A program made the position numbers and the translations under genes. From contig NZ_OY782038.1 of the NCBI RefSeq assembly GCF_963677575.1, forward strand, positions 310,001 to 374,000: 64,000 nucleotides of DNA. The letters are read 5' to 3'. This document shows positions 18,820 through 26,514 of this stretch, in pieces (within the stretch, counting starts at the first letter, position 1; each line of letters starts with the position of its first letter). The notes beneath the pieces are model-generated. The model did not search any database. It had not been told where the DNA came from and saw only the letters and a program-made list of their open reading frames with translations. Source of the stretch: an uncultured Draconibacterium sp. (lineage in GTDB: Bacteria > Bacteroidota > Bacteroidia > Bacteroidales > Prolixibacteraceae).

Positions 18820-20988
18820 ATGGAACCTAAAGATCTAAAAAACTCGGAAGAGTTAAAGCGTACGGAGAATACTGACCTTGAGAATTCTGAAGTTAAACCG
18901 ACTTCGGAAGAAGCTGCAAAATCGGAAGAACCGAATACTGTTGAGAATGGAAAAAGTGTTGAACCTACTGAGGAAAAAACACCCGAACAGCCGCCGGTTG
19001 AACCTGTTGAAGAAACTGCGAAAGAAGAGCCAAAAGCTGAAGTAGCAGAAGAACCAGAAAGTGAATCGGAACCCGAATCAAAATCAGAAGAAGAAAGTAC
19101 AACTGATTCGGCTGAAGTTTCGGAAGCTGATGCCGAAGAAAAAGAGGAAGAAGAGACACAAGCGGAACCGGAAGATACAACAGCAGAACAAGAGCAGGAA
19201 ACAACGGAAAGTAAAGCAGAAGCTGAGCCTGTTAAAGAAGAGAAACCGGAAAAACGAGAGCCGGTAGATTATTCTAAGCATACTCAGGTTGAACTTGTTA
19301 ATGCACTTCGCGACGTACTTGAAGGGAACAGTGATATCAACATAAAAGAAGAAATTGACACCATTAAAGCGGTGTTTTATAAGAATCTGAACGAAAGCAT
19401 AGAGGAAGATAAAAAGAAATTTATTGCTGATGGCGGTGCTGAAGAGGAATTCAAACCCGAAGAAGATCCTTATGAAAAAGACATTAAAGATCTGCTGAAG
19501 AAATACCGTCATATTCGTATCGAGCACAATAAACAGCTGGAGGTAGAAAAAGAGGAAAATCTACAAAAAAAATATGATGTGATCGAAAAGATTAAAGGCT
19601 TGATCAATAACGAAGAATCGATCAATAAAACCTTTAACGAATTCCGTGATCTTCAACGAGAATGGCGTGAAATTGGCTTGGTTCCTCAATCAAAAATGAA
19701 GAATCTGTGGGATACTTATCATTTCCATGTTGAGAATTTCTACGATTATATCAAGATTAACCGCGAACTGCGCGATTTGGATCTGAAAAAGAATCTGGAA
19801 GCAAAAATAAAACTTTGCGAAAGGGCAGAGGAGTTATTGGTTGAAGAGCCATCGATTCTGAAAGCATTTAACACCCTGCAGAAATACCACGAACAGTGGC
19901 GCGAAATCGGACCTGTTCCGCGCGAGCAAAAAGACGATATTTGGGAACGTTTTAAAGCGGCAACAACCAAAATAAATAAAAAGCACCAGGAGTTTTTCGA
20001 GAACCGAAAAGTGGAGCAAAAGAAAAATCTGGAAGCCAAAACAGCATTGTGCGAAAAAGCAGAAGAGATCATTCAGGATGAGATTTCTAACCATAAAGAA
20101 TGGGACGAAAGATCGAAACAACTTATTGAATTACAGAAAGTTTGGCGTACAATTGGCTTTGCACCAAGAAAAGATAACAACAAGATTTACGAGCGTTTCC
20201 GTACAGCCTGCGATGCATTTTTTAATGCCAAGCGTGCATTTTACGCTAAAAACAAAGAAGAGCAACAGAATAACCTGCAGTTAAAAACGGATCTGTGTGT
20301 TCAGGCAGAATCGTTGAAAGACAGCGAAGACTGGAAAAAAACAACGCAGGATTTTATAAATATCCAGAAAAAATGGAAAGAAATTGGTCCGGTGCCACGT
20401 AAACATTCCGATGTTTTGTGGAAGCGTTTCAGAGCTGCTTGCGACTTCTTCTTCGATAAAAAATCGGAGTATTTCTCGGATGTGGATACTGAGCAGGTTG
20501 ATAATCTGAAATTAAAAGAAGACCTGATTAAAGAGGTTATTAACTTTAAACCGGTTAAAGATATCGACGAGAATCTGGAATCGTTAAAAGCTTTCCAACG
20601 CAGATGGACTGAAATTGGCCATGTTCCTTTTAAAAAGAAAGACGAGGTTAAAGTACAGTTCAGAGATGCAATCAACAAACTGTTTGACGATCTAAATCTG
20701 GATGAAGAAAAACGAAATCTGCTGAAATTCAGAAATAAAATGTCGTCGTTCTCTGAATCATCGCGTGGTCAAAATAAGATGCGCATGGAACGTGATAAGT
20801 ACATGAATAAGATGAAACAGCTGGAAAACGACTTGGTATTGCTGGATAATAACATTGGATTCTTTGCCAAATCAAAAAATGCTGAATCGCTAATTGAGGA
20901 TGTGAAAAAGAAAATTGAAGTGACCAAGCAAAAGATTGAATTGCTAAAAGACAAGATCCGGGTTATTGATGAAATGGATAATGACTAA
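18820..20988 (+). CDS. DUF349 repeat protein with acidic disordered N-terminus
   Basis: A 722-residue cytoplasmic protein. Residues 1-150 are Glu/Ala/Thr-rich and low complexity. From about residue 150 on it has at least five repeats of the DUF349 helical unit, each carrying a W(K/R)EIGPVPR-type motif (for example WREIGLVPQSKMK, WREIGPVPREQKD, WKEIGPVPRKHSD, WTEIGHVPFKKKD) followed by W..F. It ends in a Lys/Met-rich coiled coil. DUF349 proteins are widespread in Bacteroidota, but their molecular role is not established. It ends at a strong terminator 25 bases downstream and is the last chromosomal gene before the dif-located prophage. Confidence 0.85.
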   Translation: MEPKDLKNSEELKRTENTDLENSEVKPTSEEAAKSEEPNTVENGKSVEPTEEKTPEQPPVEPVEETAKEEPKAEVAEEPESESEPESKSEEESTTDSAEVSEADAEEKEEEETQAEPEDTTAEQEQETTESKAEAEPVKEEKPEKREPVDYSKHTQVELVNALRDVLEGNSDINIKEEIDTIKAVFYKNLNESIEEDKKKFIADGGAEEEFKPEEDPYEKDIKDLLKKYRHIRIEHNKQLEVEKEENLQKKYDVIEKIKGLINNEESINKTFNEFRDLQREWREIGLVPQSKMKNLWDTYHFHVENFYDYIKINRELRDLDLKKNLEAKIKLCERAEELLVEEPSILKAFNTLQKYHEQWREIGPVPREQKDDIWERFKAATTKINKKHQEFFENRKVEQKKNLEAKTALCEKAEEIIQDEISNHKEWDERSKQLIELQKVWRTIGFAPRKDNNKIYERFRTACDAFFNAKRAFYAKNKEEQQNNLQLKTDLCVQAESLKDSEDWKKTTQDFINIQKKWKEIGPVPRKHSDVLWKRFRAACDFFFDKKSEYFSDVDTEQVDNLKLKEDLIKEVINFKPVKDIDENLESLKAFQRRWTEIGHVPFKKKDEVKVQFRDAINKLFDDLNLDEEKRNLLKFRNKMSSFSESSRGQNKMRMERDKYMNKMKQLENDLVLLDNNIGFFAKSKNAESLIEDVKKKIEVTKQKIELLKDKIRVIDEMDND

Positions 20989-21012
20989 AGAACAATTTAT
21001 ACTGCAAATTAG

Positions 21013-21038
21013 AAAAGCCGGTTATGCCGGCTTTTTTT
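21013..21038 (+). terminator. Rho-independent terminator of the DUF349 gene
   Basis: A perfect 9-base stem AAAAGCCGG / CCGGCTTTT with a 5-base loop, followed by a T-run. Confidence 0.92.
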
Positions 21039-21165
21039 ATGTGCCCAAACATCAAATTATTTGAGCCTCTGAGAATCGCGTAAAAATAAATTTGTGTGCA
21101 GTTATTCGGAATAGCATAATTTAAAAAGCGTTGGCTGGTGCGATTATTCAATTATAGGAAAAACT

Positions 21166-21200
21166 TTTATATTTGTCCTATAATTGATACTATTTTTATA
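21166..21200 (+). other. Left attachment site (XerC-arm copy with degenerate XerD arm)
   Basis: It contains the 24-base repeat, ending with the arm TTGTCCTATAA (21173-21183) and centre TTGATA (21184-21189). It then continues as CTATTTTTATA, which departs from a XerD-binding arm. This is the expected hybrid left junction of a XerCD-integrated element. Confidence 0.7.
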
Positions 21201-21423
21201 GCTAATCGCCTATCTACAAGACTATTAAGCTATTTTTAATAACACTCCGGCTGTTTTTCAATGAACAGTACTAATAACGATATTTTTTTTCTAATATACA
21301 AGTTTAAGCCGTTTTTACAAACTTTTAAGCCATTCACCTACATATATGACAAAAGAAAAGGGAACGTTCGAAAACGCCCCCTAATCAACTAATCACTAAA
21401 TATTAATAAACGACAAATACATA
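21201..21423. other. Non-coding left end of the prophage
   Basis: No ORF is supported. It holds the late-operon terminator (21351-21381) and AT-rich DNA with repeated short TTTTTA/GTTTTT tracts. In the circular form this region would lie just upstream of the early operon beyond the attachment site, so part of it may act as early promoter DNA. Confidence 0.5.
21351..21381 (-). terminator. UUCG-tetraloop rho-independent terminator of the structural operon
   Basis: Read on the - strand, GGGGGCGTT, loop TTCG, AACGTTCCC forms a continuous 9-pair stem (two G-U pairs) closed by a UUCG loop, then TTTTCTTTT. It lies 43 bases after the stop of the spike gene. Confidence 0.88.
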
Positions 21424-22680
21424 TCAATTTATTTTCCTCATAAAAACAGGAATTAACGTTTTTCTGTCTAATTCAGATACTTTTTTTGGCTCATTCAATT
21501 GGCCATTCTCATCGATTGTTAATGTTACAATTTCACCATCATTATCCACACCTGAAACAGAACCAGACGTTAAAATCTGATATTCTTGACCATTAGCCAC
21601 ACATACACCAGCTTCCGCAGCAGCTTCCAAAGCAACCCAATCAGCATCTACAGGAACATAAGGAATAACCGTACCATCGCGATACATTGTTTCTTGAATC
21701 TGAAAAACCATATATTTTTCATTAAAACAGACTGAAACATATTCACGCCCATCATTACCAACATAACTACCTATTGTACCATCAGCAACACCCGGAGCAT
21801 CCCTAAATATTAACACGCTCGAAGGACTATTTTTAAATGCAGAACCGGACCCGGCAATTACGTCACCAACAGTATTCAATCCAAAAGCCCAATAACACTT
21901 AATAGCATCAATACTGGTTGATGTCCAAAAATTAGCATTCGACAAATAATTAGAATAATCACCATTGTATTTACTACGAGTACCAGCACCAACAACACCA
22001 ACACCGTAACTATCTAGCGCACCAACATTAGGTTCCTCCCATTCACCAACATCCACACTTTTAAAAGCACCACCAGTTACACCAATACCAGCTAAATAAG
22101 TCCTCATAGTATCGACCTGTGTTCTTGTAGGAATATACCAATCATCAGAACTGGTAATCTTACTTGCATGCATTGCAGCCCACCAGTTATACAACACCCA
22201 ACCACCATTATCTAAATTTTGATAACTAGTATTTTCTTCAGTCTGAGTATCTGTAGCAAGTTGTTCACCCAATTCATTATCATTTATTTGAATTTCACAA
22301 CTGGTAATCAAAACATATTTGTCGACACCAATTTCGATAACTACATTGTTATCAATTAACATCTTCACATATTCAACAGGATAGAGAAAAACATCAATTA
22401 ATCCCGTGGCCGCATCCTTTGAAACAAATACAGTTCCAGTAGCCTCAAATTCACACACTTCTCTTATATATTGTTCAACTGTCATAGACGCAGGAATACC
22501 ACCAGACAACAAATAGATATTTGTAGTATAACCGTTCCATGTGTATTCATCCAACAATGTTACAGTGTGATTTTCAATCAACTGAGCAGCTTTGTTTATT
22601 TCTGATAAAACAGTTGAAACCTGATCTATTGAACTTGTACAACTCGACAAGTCGAATTTTTTAGGATATATTACTTCCAT
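21424..22680 (-). CDS. Candidate phage spike/receptor-binding protein with FISUMP (C-type-lectin-like) domain
   Basis: A 418-residue protein, the last and largest gene of the structural operon. Residues about 155-285 show the Fibrobacter-succinogenes-major-paralogous/DUF1566-type pattern: GGWVLYNWWAAMHA, DDWYIPTRTQVDTMRTYLAG, GAGTRSK and ANFWTSTS..CYWAFGLN. This is a formylglycine-enzyme/C-type-lectin-like fold. The first 150 residues and the C-terminal 130 look like beta-rich or oligomerisation parts. There is no signal peptide or membrane segment. In phages this fold displays variable receptor-binding surfaces, so a host-recognition spike is my inference; a plain virion decoration protein is possible. 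Confidence 0.6.
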   Translation of the reverse strand: MEVIYPKKFDLSSCTSSIDQVSTVLSEINKAAQLIENHTVTLLDEYTWNGYTTNIYLLSGGIPASMTVEQYIREVCEFEATGTVFVSKDAATGLIDVFLYPVEYVKMLIDNNVVIEIGVDKYVLITSCEIQINDNELGEQLATDTQTEENTSYQNLDNGGWVLYNWWAAMHASKITSSDDWYIPTRTQVDTMRTYLAGIGVTGGAFKSVDVGEWEEPNVGALDSYGVGVVGAGTRSKYNGDYSNYLSNANFWTSTSIDAIKCYWAFGLNTVGDVIAGSGSAFKNSPSSVLIFRDAPGVADGTIGSYVGNDGREYVSVCFNEKYMVFQIQETMYRDGTVIPYVPVDADWVALEAAAEAGVCVANGQEYQILTSGSVSGVDNDGEIVTLTIDENGQLNEPKKVSELDRKTLIPVFMRKIN

Positions 22681-22697
22681 TTCTTTTTCAATTTTCG

Positions 22698-23048
22698 TTA
22701 ATACATTTCAGCACGTAAGCCAACCACATAGGTTATAGTTTCGACTTTTGTTACTTCTATTTTTTCACATATAAAATCGTTTATAAGCACCTGATCTGTT
22801 ACCTCTGTTGTAAAATAATTCACGTCGCTTAATTCGATTTTTGTTTGAGAATCAACACCTGAAGAAGATAGACTTTGCACGTAATACAAAACACCTTCTT
22901 CTTTTGGCAGTACCTCCAATTGTTGAACTACTTTCTTGATCGGCTCTATTCGTGCCCGACCTGTAGCCATATGTTTATTAGCAATTTTTTGGAATTGCTC
23001 TATTGTCATCTCATTAGAGTTGACATTTTTTCTTAACTCTCTATTCAT
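22698..23048 (-). CDS. Uncharacterised phage protein, 116 aa
   Basis: I do not recognise a family. The protein has no signal or membrane helix. The N-terminal half is charged and helical (MTIEQFQKIANKHMA, IEPIKKVVQQLEV); the C-terminal half is beta-rich (KIELSDVNYFTTEVTDQVL). It is packed between the spike gene (17-base gap) and a small membrane-protein gene (8-base overlap), so it is probably a structural or assembly protein, for example one linking spike and capsid. That role is by position only. Confidence 0.6.
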   Translation of the reverse strand: MNRELRKNVNSNEMTIEQFQKIANKHMATGRARIEPIKKVVQQLEVLPKEEGVLYYVQSLSSSGVDSQTKIELSDVNYFTTEVTDQVLINDFICEKIEVTKVETITYVVGLRAEMY

Positions 23049-23214
23049 TATTTTTCAAATGTTTATATAGTTTTTCTGCACCATACCAGAGCACCCGGAC
23101 AACCAAAACAGCAGCTAAATTTTTAAGCTCTGTTATAGCTTCCAAAATTGCCTGATTGTTTATGATACCTAAAACTATTATGTTTGTAAATAATTCACTA
23201 AATAATTTAATCAT
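23041..23214 (-). CDS. Small phage membrane protein, 57 aa
   Basis: From the ATG at 23214 the protein is MIKLFSELFTNIIVLGIINN...KHLKNNE, with an amphipathic to hydrophobic N-terminus, a second hydrophobic stretch (LKNLAAVLVVRVLWYG) and a charged C-terminus. A longer frame from a TTG at 23301 is possible but its extra residues look non-coding. It overlaps the start of the 116-aa gene by 8 bases, consistent with translational coupling. It is probably a virion-membrane or lysis-type small protein; no family was recognised. Confidence 0.5.
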   Translation of the reverse strand: MIKLFSELFTNIIVLGIINNQAILEAITELKNLAAVLVVRVLWYGAEKLYKHLKNNE

Positions 23215-23323
23215 GGGTCCACAAGAATTAGTAATTATAGTCCTAGCACTTCTTATACTTATAATCGGAATACTTTGGGGTGTAATCAGACTAAAAAACA
23301 AAGAACTTAACCAGAAGAAATAA
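23213..23323 (+). CDS. Candidate 36-aa single-pass membrane protein on the opposite strand
   Basis: A + strand ORF, ATG 23213 to TAA 23321-23323, encodes MGPQELVIIVLALLILI, IGILWGV, then a Lys/Asn-rich tail ending in NQKK. It looks like a textbook single-helix small membrane protein and fills a 110-base gap that otherwise has no gene. Its ATG shares the CATG palindrome with the start of the - strand 57-aa ORF. Against it: every other gene of the element is on the - strand and no ribosome-binding site is evident. Confidence 0.35.
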   Translation: MGPQELVIIVLALLILIIGILWGVIRLKNKELNQKK

Positions 23324-23725
23324 TTAAAATGTTATTTCAAGATTAGTTTTAGACCAGATTTCACGCATTCTGGTCTTTTCTTTTGCATTCAATTCTTTCG
23401 AAAACCATCCAAACAAATCCAACGGAGAACCAAACCAAAAACGACCACCGTATTCATAACGTTGTAATCCAAATTCGATATAAACCTCCTCTAATTCACG
23501 CTTACTCATTGGTTCGAGCAAATTCCATAATTCTTTTTCATCCGTACCAAAATATTGCATAGCAATTTTTAATCTTTTTGCATTAGATTTTAAAGAATCA
23601 ACACTAAAACCAAACCATACAAACAACTGTTTTGCCGGCCATACAAACACAATAAACAGAATGGCTGTTATCAGCCAAAACATTTTATACTTAAATAATC
23701 GACCAAGCTTCTTCATAAAGTTCAT
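23324..23725 (-). CDS. Phage membrane-anchored protein, 133 aa
   Basis: An N-terminal membrane anchor (KYKMFWLITAILFIVFVW, residues about 12-30) is followed by an aromatic-rich soluble part (MSKRELEEVYIEFGLQRYEYGGRFWFG). The ATG at 23716 (MKKLGRL...) is an alternative start. The gene overlaps the end of the cell-wall-active protein gene by 35 bases. It is probably a virion-membrane-associated protein, by location and topology; the family is unknown. Confidence 0.6.
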   Translation of the reverse strand: MNFMKKLGRLFKYKMFWLITAILFIVFVWPAKQLFVWFGFSVDSLKSNAKRLKIAMQYFGTDEKELWNLLEPMSKRELEEVYIEFGLQRYEYGGRFWFGSPLDLFGWFSKELNAKEKTRMREIWSKTNLEITF

Positions 23726-24203
23726 CTGTTAAATTCATACCTGTTTCTACTTTCACCATGGCCTCAACAATTCCAAACATTTCCTCTTTTTGAAATTCTA
23801 TGATATCATGTTCACCATATCCAGACTTTTCAGAAACTATTTTTACATAGTTTGAAGTATTATTCTCAGTAGGAGGAGCCCAACGCATAATCAATTTGGC
23901 AATAGTATCATAGCCATTATTGATTTGTGTCCGAATGTTTACCAATCCAGCACGCAGACCATAGGCCATTGATTCAAACTCCTCAAATTCTGTATCGGTT
24001 ACTTCCGATTTTTCGCCTTGCCACTTTATAGACGTACGTCTTAAGTTAAGAGGATTATTGTTTCTCAAACCTCTCGGCTTATCACTACCCAAACTAGGGG
24101 AGTTATCACTTTTAAAGATTTTATCTCTCATAATAATTATCACTGTTAGCAAAATAGCGATGATACCAATCACCGCTATTTTTAATTTATTACTCTTTTT
24201 CAC
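23691..24203 (-). CDS. Candidate virion-associated cell-wall-active protein, 170 aa (GTG start)
   Basis: The start is GTG at 24203, preceded by a tight overlap with a 46-aa ORF. Residues about 7-24 form one membrane helix (LKIAVIGIIAILLTVIIIM). The soluble domain starts with the phage motif RGLRNNNPLNLR and continues AYGLRAGLVNIRTQINNGYDTIAKLIMRWAPPTENNT, seen in structural proteins of tailless membrane phages and annotated there as transglycosylase/lysozyme-like. Expected role: local peptidoglycan digestion during DNA entry from the virion membrane. The catalytic residue cannot be assigned from sequence alone. Confidence 0.65.
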   Translation of the reverse strand: MKKSNKLKIAVIGIIAILLTVIIIMRDKIFKSDNSPSLGSDKPRGLRNNNPLNLRRTSIKWQGEKSEVTDTEFEEFESMAYGLRAGLVNIRTQINNGYDTIAKLIMRWAPPTENNTSNYVKIVSEKSGYGEHDIIEFQKEEMFGIVEAMVKVETGMNLTDELYEEAWSII

Positions 24204-24330
24204 TTAATTGGATATTTGATTTTTCAAGACTTGTTTTAAAGGCATCCAACCCGGCTTCAATAGCCTGAACCCAAGCAATAACACCTTTTAACTTGCCTAT
24301 CCATTTAAACACTATTGTTAAACCTTTCAT
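24190..24330 (-). CDS. Small amphipathic phage protein, 46 aa
   Basis: The ATG at 24330 opens MKGLTIVFKWIGKLKGVIA, continues WVQAIEAGLDAFKTSLEKS and ends at TAA 24190-24192. It sits in an otherwise unexplained 136-base gap, 9 bases after the 127-aa gene stop, and overlaps the next gene's GTG start by 14 bases, a coupling arrangement. The Lys/Trp amphipathic helix resembles small membrane-active or scaffold-like phage proteins. The function is unknown. Confidence 0.6.
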   Translation of the reverse strand: MKGLTIVFKWIGKLKGVIAWVQAIEAGLDAFKTSLEKSNIQLSEKE

Positions 24331-24339
24331 TTCCCAAGA

Positions 24340-24723
24340 CTATTTACGTTTTATATATGTTCCAAAATAATCCTTTGACGGATTCGCAACCATTGCCAAA
24401 TCAGGAATAGTAAGCTTTTTCGAGTTGACGTTATAGAACCCGGTAAAAGTTTCTTTTTTAGTTGGAAAACGTACTGAAACAACCCACTTGTCAGAATTAG
24501 GACTTTTGGTTTTAGCCTTATCACAAGGAACTGCAACACCGGAAATAAATCCACGTGTTTTAGACACGTTCCAAAATGTGATGCACGGACGGCCTTTTTT
24601 ATCCTGACCTAAACGGCATCCAGATTTCTTTTTCGGTTGACGGTTATCATTACGATAACCACGGCTATAACCACGATTGCCACGTGATTCATAGTATTCA
24701 CCTGTTCTTCTGTTATATGGCAT
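24340..24723 (-). CDS. Basic phage protein, 127 aa, probable nucleic-acid-binding virion protein
   Basis: The first 35 residues are Arg/Tyr/Gly/Asn-rich and probably disordered (NRRTGEYYESRGNRGYSRGYR, then KKKSG). The rest is a compact beta-rich domain (KGRPCITFWNVSKTRG, KWVVSVRFPTKKETFTGFYN) with a basic C-terminus KRK. There is no membrane helix. The basic tail suggests contact with packaged ssDNA; this is inference. It starts 3 bases after the stop of the preceding gene in the structural operon. Confidence 0.6.
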   Translation of the reverse strand: MPYNRRTGEYYESRGNRGYSRGYRNDNRQPKKKSGCRLGQDKKGRPCITFWNVSKTRGFISGVAVPCDKAKTKSPNSDKWVVSVRFPTKKETFTGFYNVNSKKLTIPDLAMVANPSKDYFGTYIKRK

Positions 24724-24726
24724 AGC

Positions 24727-25272
24727 TTAAACCCTCCATTTTTTACGTTTACCAAATCCGAAATAATACACACAGATCGCTACAACGATACCGACACCAA
24801 TCAACACAGGTTTTTTGTGTTCAATTGTCCAATTCTTTGCACTATTCCACCAACCGATAACGCGATCTTTAAATGAAATACTTACACTCGGAGTTGAACT
24901 TGAAGGAGTTGAAACACCACCAGTAAAACCACTTACACCTACTGATTTGTTAGACATTCCGGCAGCAGCATTTTTTAATGCAGTTACAACAGTGTTGATG
25001 TTATTACCTGAGGTTGGAACACCCAACTTTTGCAATGTTTCCTGTACTTTGTTGGTTTTCACAACACCATCGGAAACAACTTTTGCAGTCATTTCGCCAA
25101 CTTTCTTTTCTCCAATCAAACCGATAGTACTGTTAACCGCAGCAGCAGCAACAGGACCACCAACAGACCCGGCAGCAATACTCAGAACAGGTTTAACAAC
25201 CTTACCAACTGTTTTTGCGGCAAATCTTCCGGCATTTTTTATGCCTTTGAATACTTTTTTAAATAATCCCAT
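24727..25272 (-). CDS. Phage membrane protein with amphipathic N-terminus and C-terminal helix, 181 aa
   Basis: The N-terminus MGLFKKVFKGIKNAGRF is a strongly amphipathic basic helix. A Gly/Ala-rich stretch (SIAAGSVGGPVAAAAVNS) and Ser/Thr-rich linker lead to a C-terminal membrane helix (PVLIGVGIVVAICVYYFGF) with a basic tail GKRKKWRV. The architecture recalls DNA-pilot or spike-anchoring proteins of small tailless phages such as microvirus H, though no direct homology is claimed. It lies 14 bases after the candidate capsid gene. Confidence 0.6.
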   Translation of the reverse strand: MGLFKKVFKGIKNAGRFAAKTVGKVVKPVLSIAAGSVGGPVAAAAVNSTIGLIGEKKVGEMTAKVVSDGVVKTNKVQETLQKLGVPTSGNNINTVVTALKNAAAGMSNKSVGVSGFTGGVSTPSSSTPSVSISFKDRVIGWWNSAKNWTIEHKKPVLIGVGIVVAICVYYFGFGKRKKWRV

Positions 25273-25286
25273 AATTACCCCCCCTT

Positions 25287-25994
25287 CTATGCCTGATCAA
25301 TGAAAATCAACTGATAAGCCGTATCAGCATCTTTATAAATTTTGATTGTTTTCACACCAATCACAGATACAACAGCCATATCGCGGAAACCAAAATATGT
25401 TTTTGAGGCAGCAGCATCTTCGTAATCACAACAAACCTCATTTTCTTTTCGCATTTTGGCTTTCAATTCTTCAACTGTATAAGTAGAACTCAAACCAGAA
25501 TGATCAACCAATTCAACTTTATCCAATCCGGTGAAAGGAAGTGCTAAAAGTTCTTTACCCTCGTTTTCGTACTCTTTGGTTTCAATATCGCGGTTTATCT
25601 GGATAGGATGATACACCATAACGCGTTCAACAATTTCACCGTCTTCCATACCGTAAATACCGTAATTACTGCCGGCAACCAATGAACTCAATTCAACTTC
25701 CAGATAACGGCTTGAGGTAAGACTTGCACAACCATCCATACCAATGGCGATAAGACCACTCGACAATACGTCACTATCAACAAAAAGACCTTCACCCTGA
25801 GCAGCAATTTCAAATAGTTCCTTAATCTCTGTTCTCGGGCAAACAGTTTCATTTCCACCACGATTACCGTCAACACGGTAGATTTCAATTTTTTCGTCAG
25901 CAATATGACCATCTTTTGTAATCAATAAATCAGAGATTGGCTTGTACGCTTTTACACGTTTTTCTGTAACCCCTGTAATAGCTTCAATTTTCAT
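25287..25994 (-). CDS. Candidate major capsid protein, 235 aa
   Basis: This is the first gene of the structural operon, just after a terminator and a 120-base leader, a common place for the capsid gene. It has no signal or membrane helix and is predominantly beta-strand-like (LIAIGMDGCASL, RYLEVELSSLVAGSNYGIYGM, ERVMVYHPIQIN, MAVVSVIGVKTIKIYKD, AYQLIFID), as expected of a jelly-roll protein. At 235 residues it is small for a double jelly-roll capsid (PM2 P2 is about 270). It could be a minor or single jelly-roll component. Structure prediction would decide; no sequence family was recognised. Confidence 0.5.
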   Translation of the reverse strand: MKIEAITGVTEKRVKAYKPISDLLITKDGHIADEKIEIYRVDGNRGGNETVCPRTEIKELFEIAAQGEGLFVDSDVLSSGLIAIGMDGCASLTSSRYLEVELSSLVAGSNYGIYGMEDGEIVERVMVYHPIQINRDIETKEYENEGKELLALPFTGLDKVELVDHSGLSSTYTVEELKAKMRKENEVCCDYEDAAASKTYFGFRDMAVVSVIGVKTIKIYKDADTAYQLIFIDQA

Positions 25995-26039
25995 TTGTTT
26001 TAATTTTTAATTTTTACTTTGAAATGAATATCAGGAGCA

Positions 26040-26071
26040 AAAAAAAAGCAGTCACAATGACCACTTTTTCT
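26040..26071 (-). terminator. Rho-independent terminator between the replication and structural operons
   Basis: On the - strand, AAAAAGTGGTCA, loop TTG, TGACTGCTTTTT pairs fully if two G-U wobbles are allowed, and a longer T-run follows. It lies about 45 bases after the stop of the 65-aa HTH gene. Partial read-through would feed the capsid operon. Confidence 0.75.
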
Positions 26072-26116
26072 TTTTTATACAAACCTTTCTAACTTTTCAT
26101 ATTTTTTCCTCCTTTC

Positions 26117-26314
26117 TTATATTACTTGATAAACTTTTATTATTTCGCGGACTTCTGACACTTTCAAACCCTCATATTTAGCGAGATGAGCAGCTAAAAC
26201 ACGTTTTTTATTTTTTGGAAGTTTTAAGTACTCTTTTATTTCTTTTACACGCTGGGCAGCAGTCGGAAGAGAACAACCGTAAAATATGGCGATTTGAGAA
26301 AGTGTTAATTCCAT
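26117..26314 (-). CDS. Small HTH protein, 65 aa
   Basis: The sequence LTLSQIAIFYGCSLPTAAQRVKEIKEYL at residues about 3-30 is an HTH-like pair of helices, followed by KNKKRVLAAHLAKYEGLKVSEVREII, a second helical unit. It is basic and cytoplasmic. It sits between the origin-like region and the terminator ahead of the capsid gene, so it could regulate late transcription or assist replication. This is inferred from position and fold pattern. Confidence 0.55.
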   Translation of the reverse strand: MELTLSQIAIFYGCSLPTAAQRVKEIKEYLKLPKNKKRVLAAHLAKYEGLKVSEVREIIKVYQVI

Positions 26315-26514
26315 TACTTAATTAGTTTTTATTATCAAATTTTAAAAAAGTTGTTTAGGGACGGAACGGTTTTCAACTCGTTCCTACTTGCCGGATTTTC
26401 AAACAACTATCTGGTTTTTATCACTTAATTTTTAGCTTTTTTCAGCTATCGTAAACAGCCTATGTTTACGCGCTCACCGCGCATCTACCGCGCTTCGCTT
26501 GCTTATCAGTTTTA
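26315..26514. other. Non-coding region between rep and the late genes, candidate origin or packaging region
   Basis: This is the longest gene-free stretch inside the element, 200 bases directly downstream of rep. It contains a nested inverted repeat (26349-26408), a small repeat TAAAC/GTTTA near 26452 and a GC-rich run (CGCGCTCACCGCGC). Such structure next to a rolling-circle Rep gene is expected for a replication origin or ssDNA packaging signal. Confidence 0.5.
26349..26408. repeat. Nested inverted repeat (60-base cruciform-forming element)
   Basis: Outer arms AGTTGTTT (26349-26356) and AAACAACT (26401-26408) are exact complements. Inside them GGAACG (26363-26368) and CGTTCC (26379-26384) are exact complements with a 10-base loop. 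It would fold into a two-storey hairpin in ssDNA. Confidence 0.8.
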
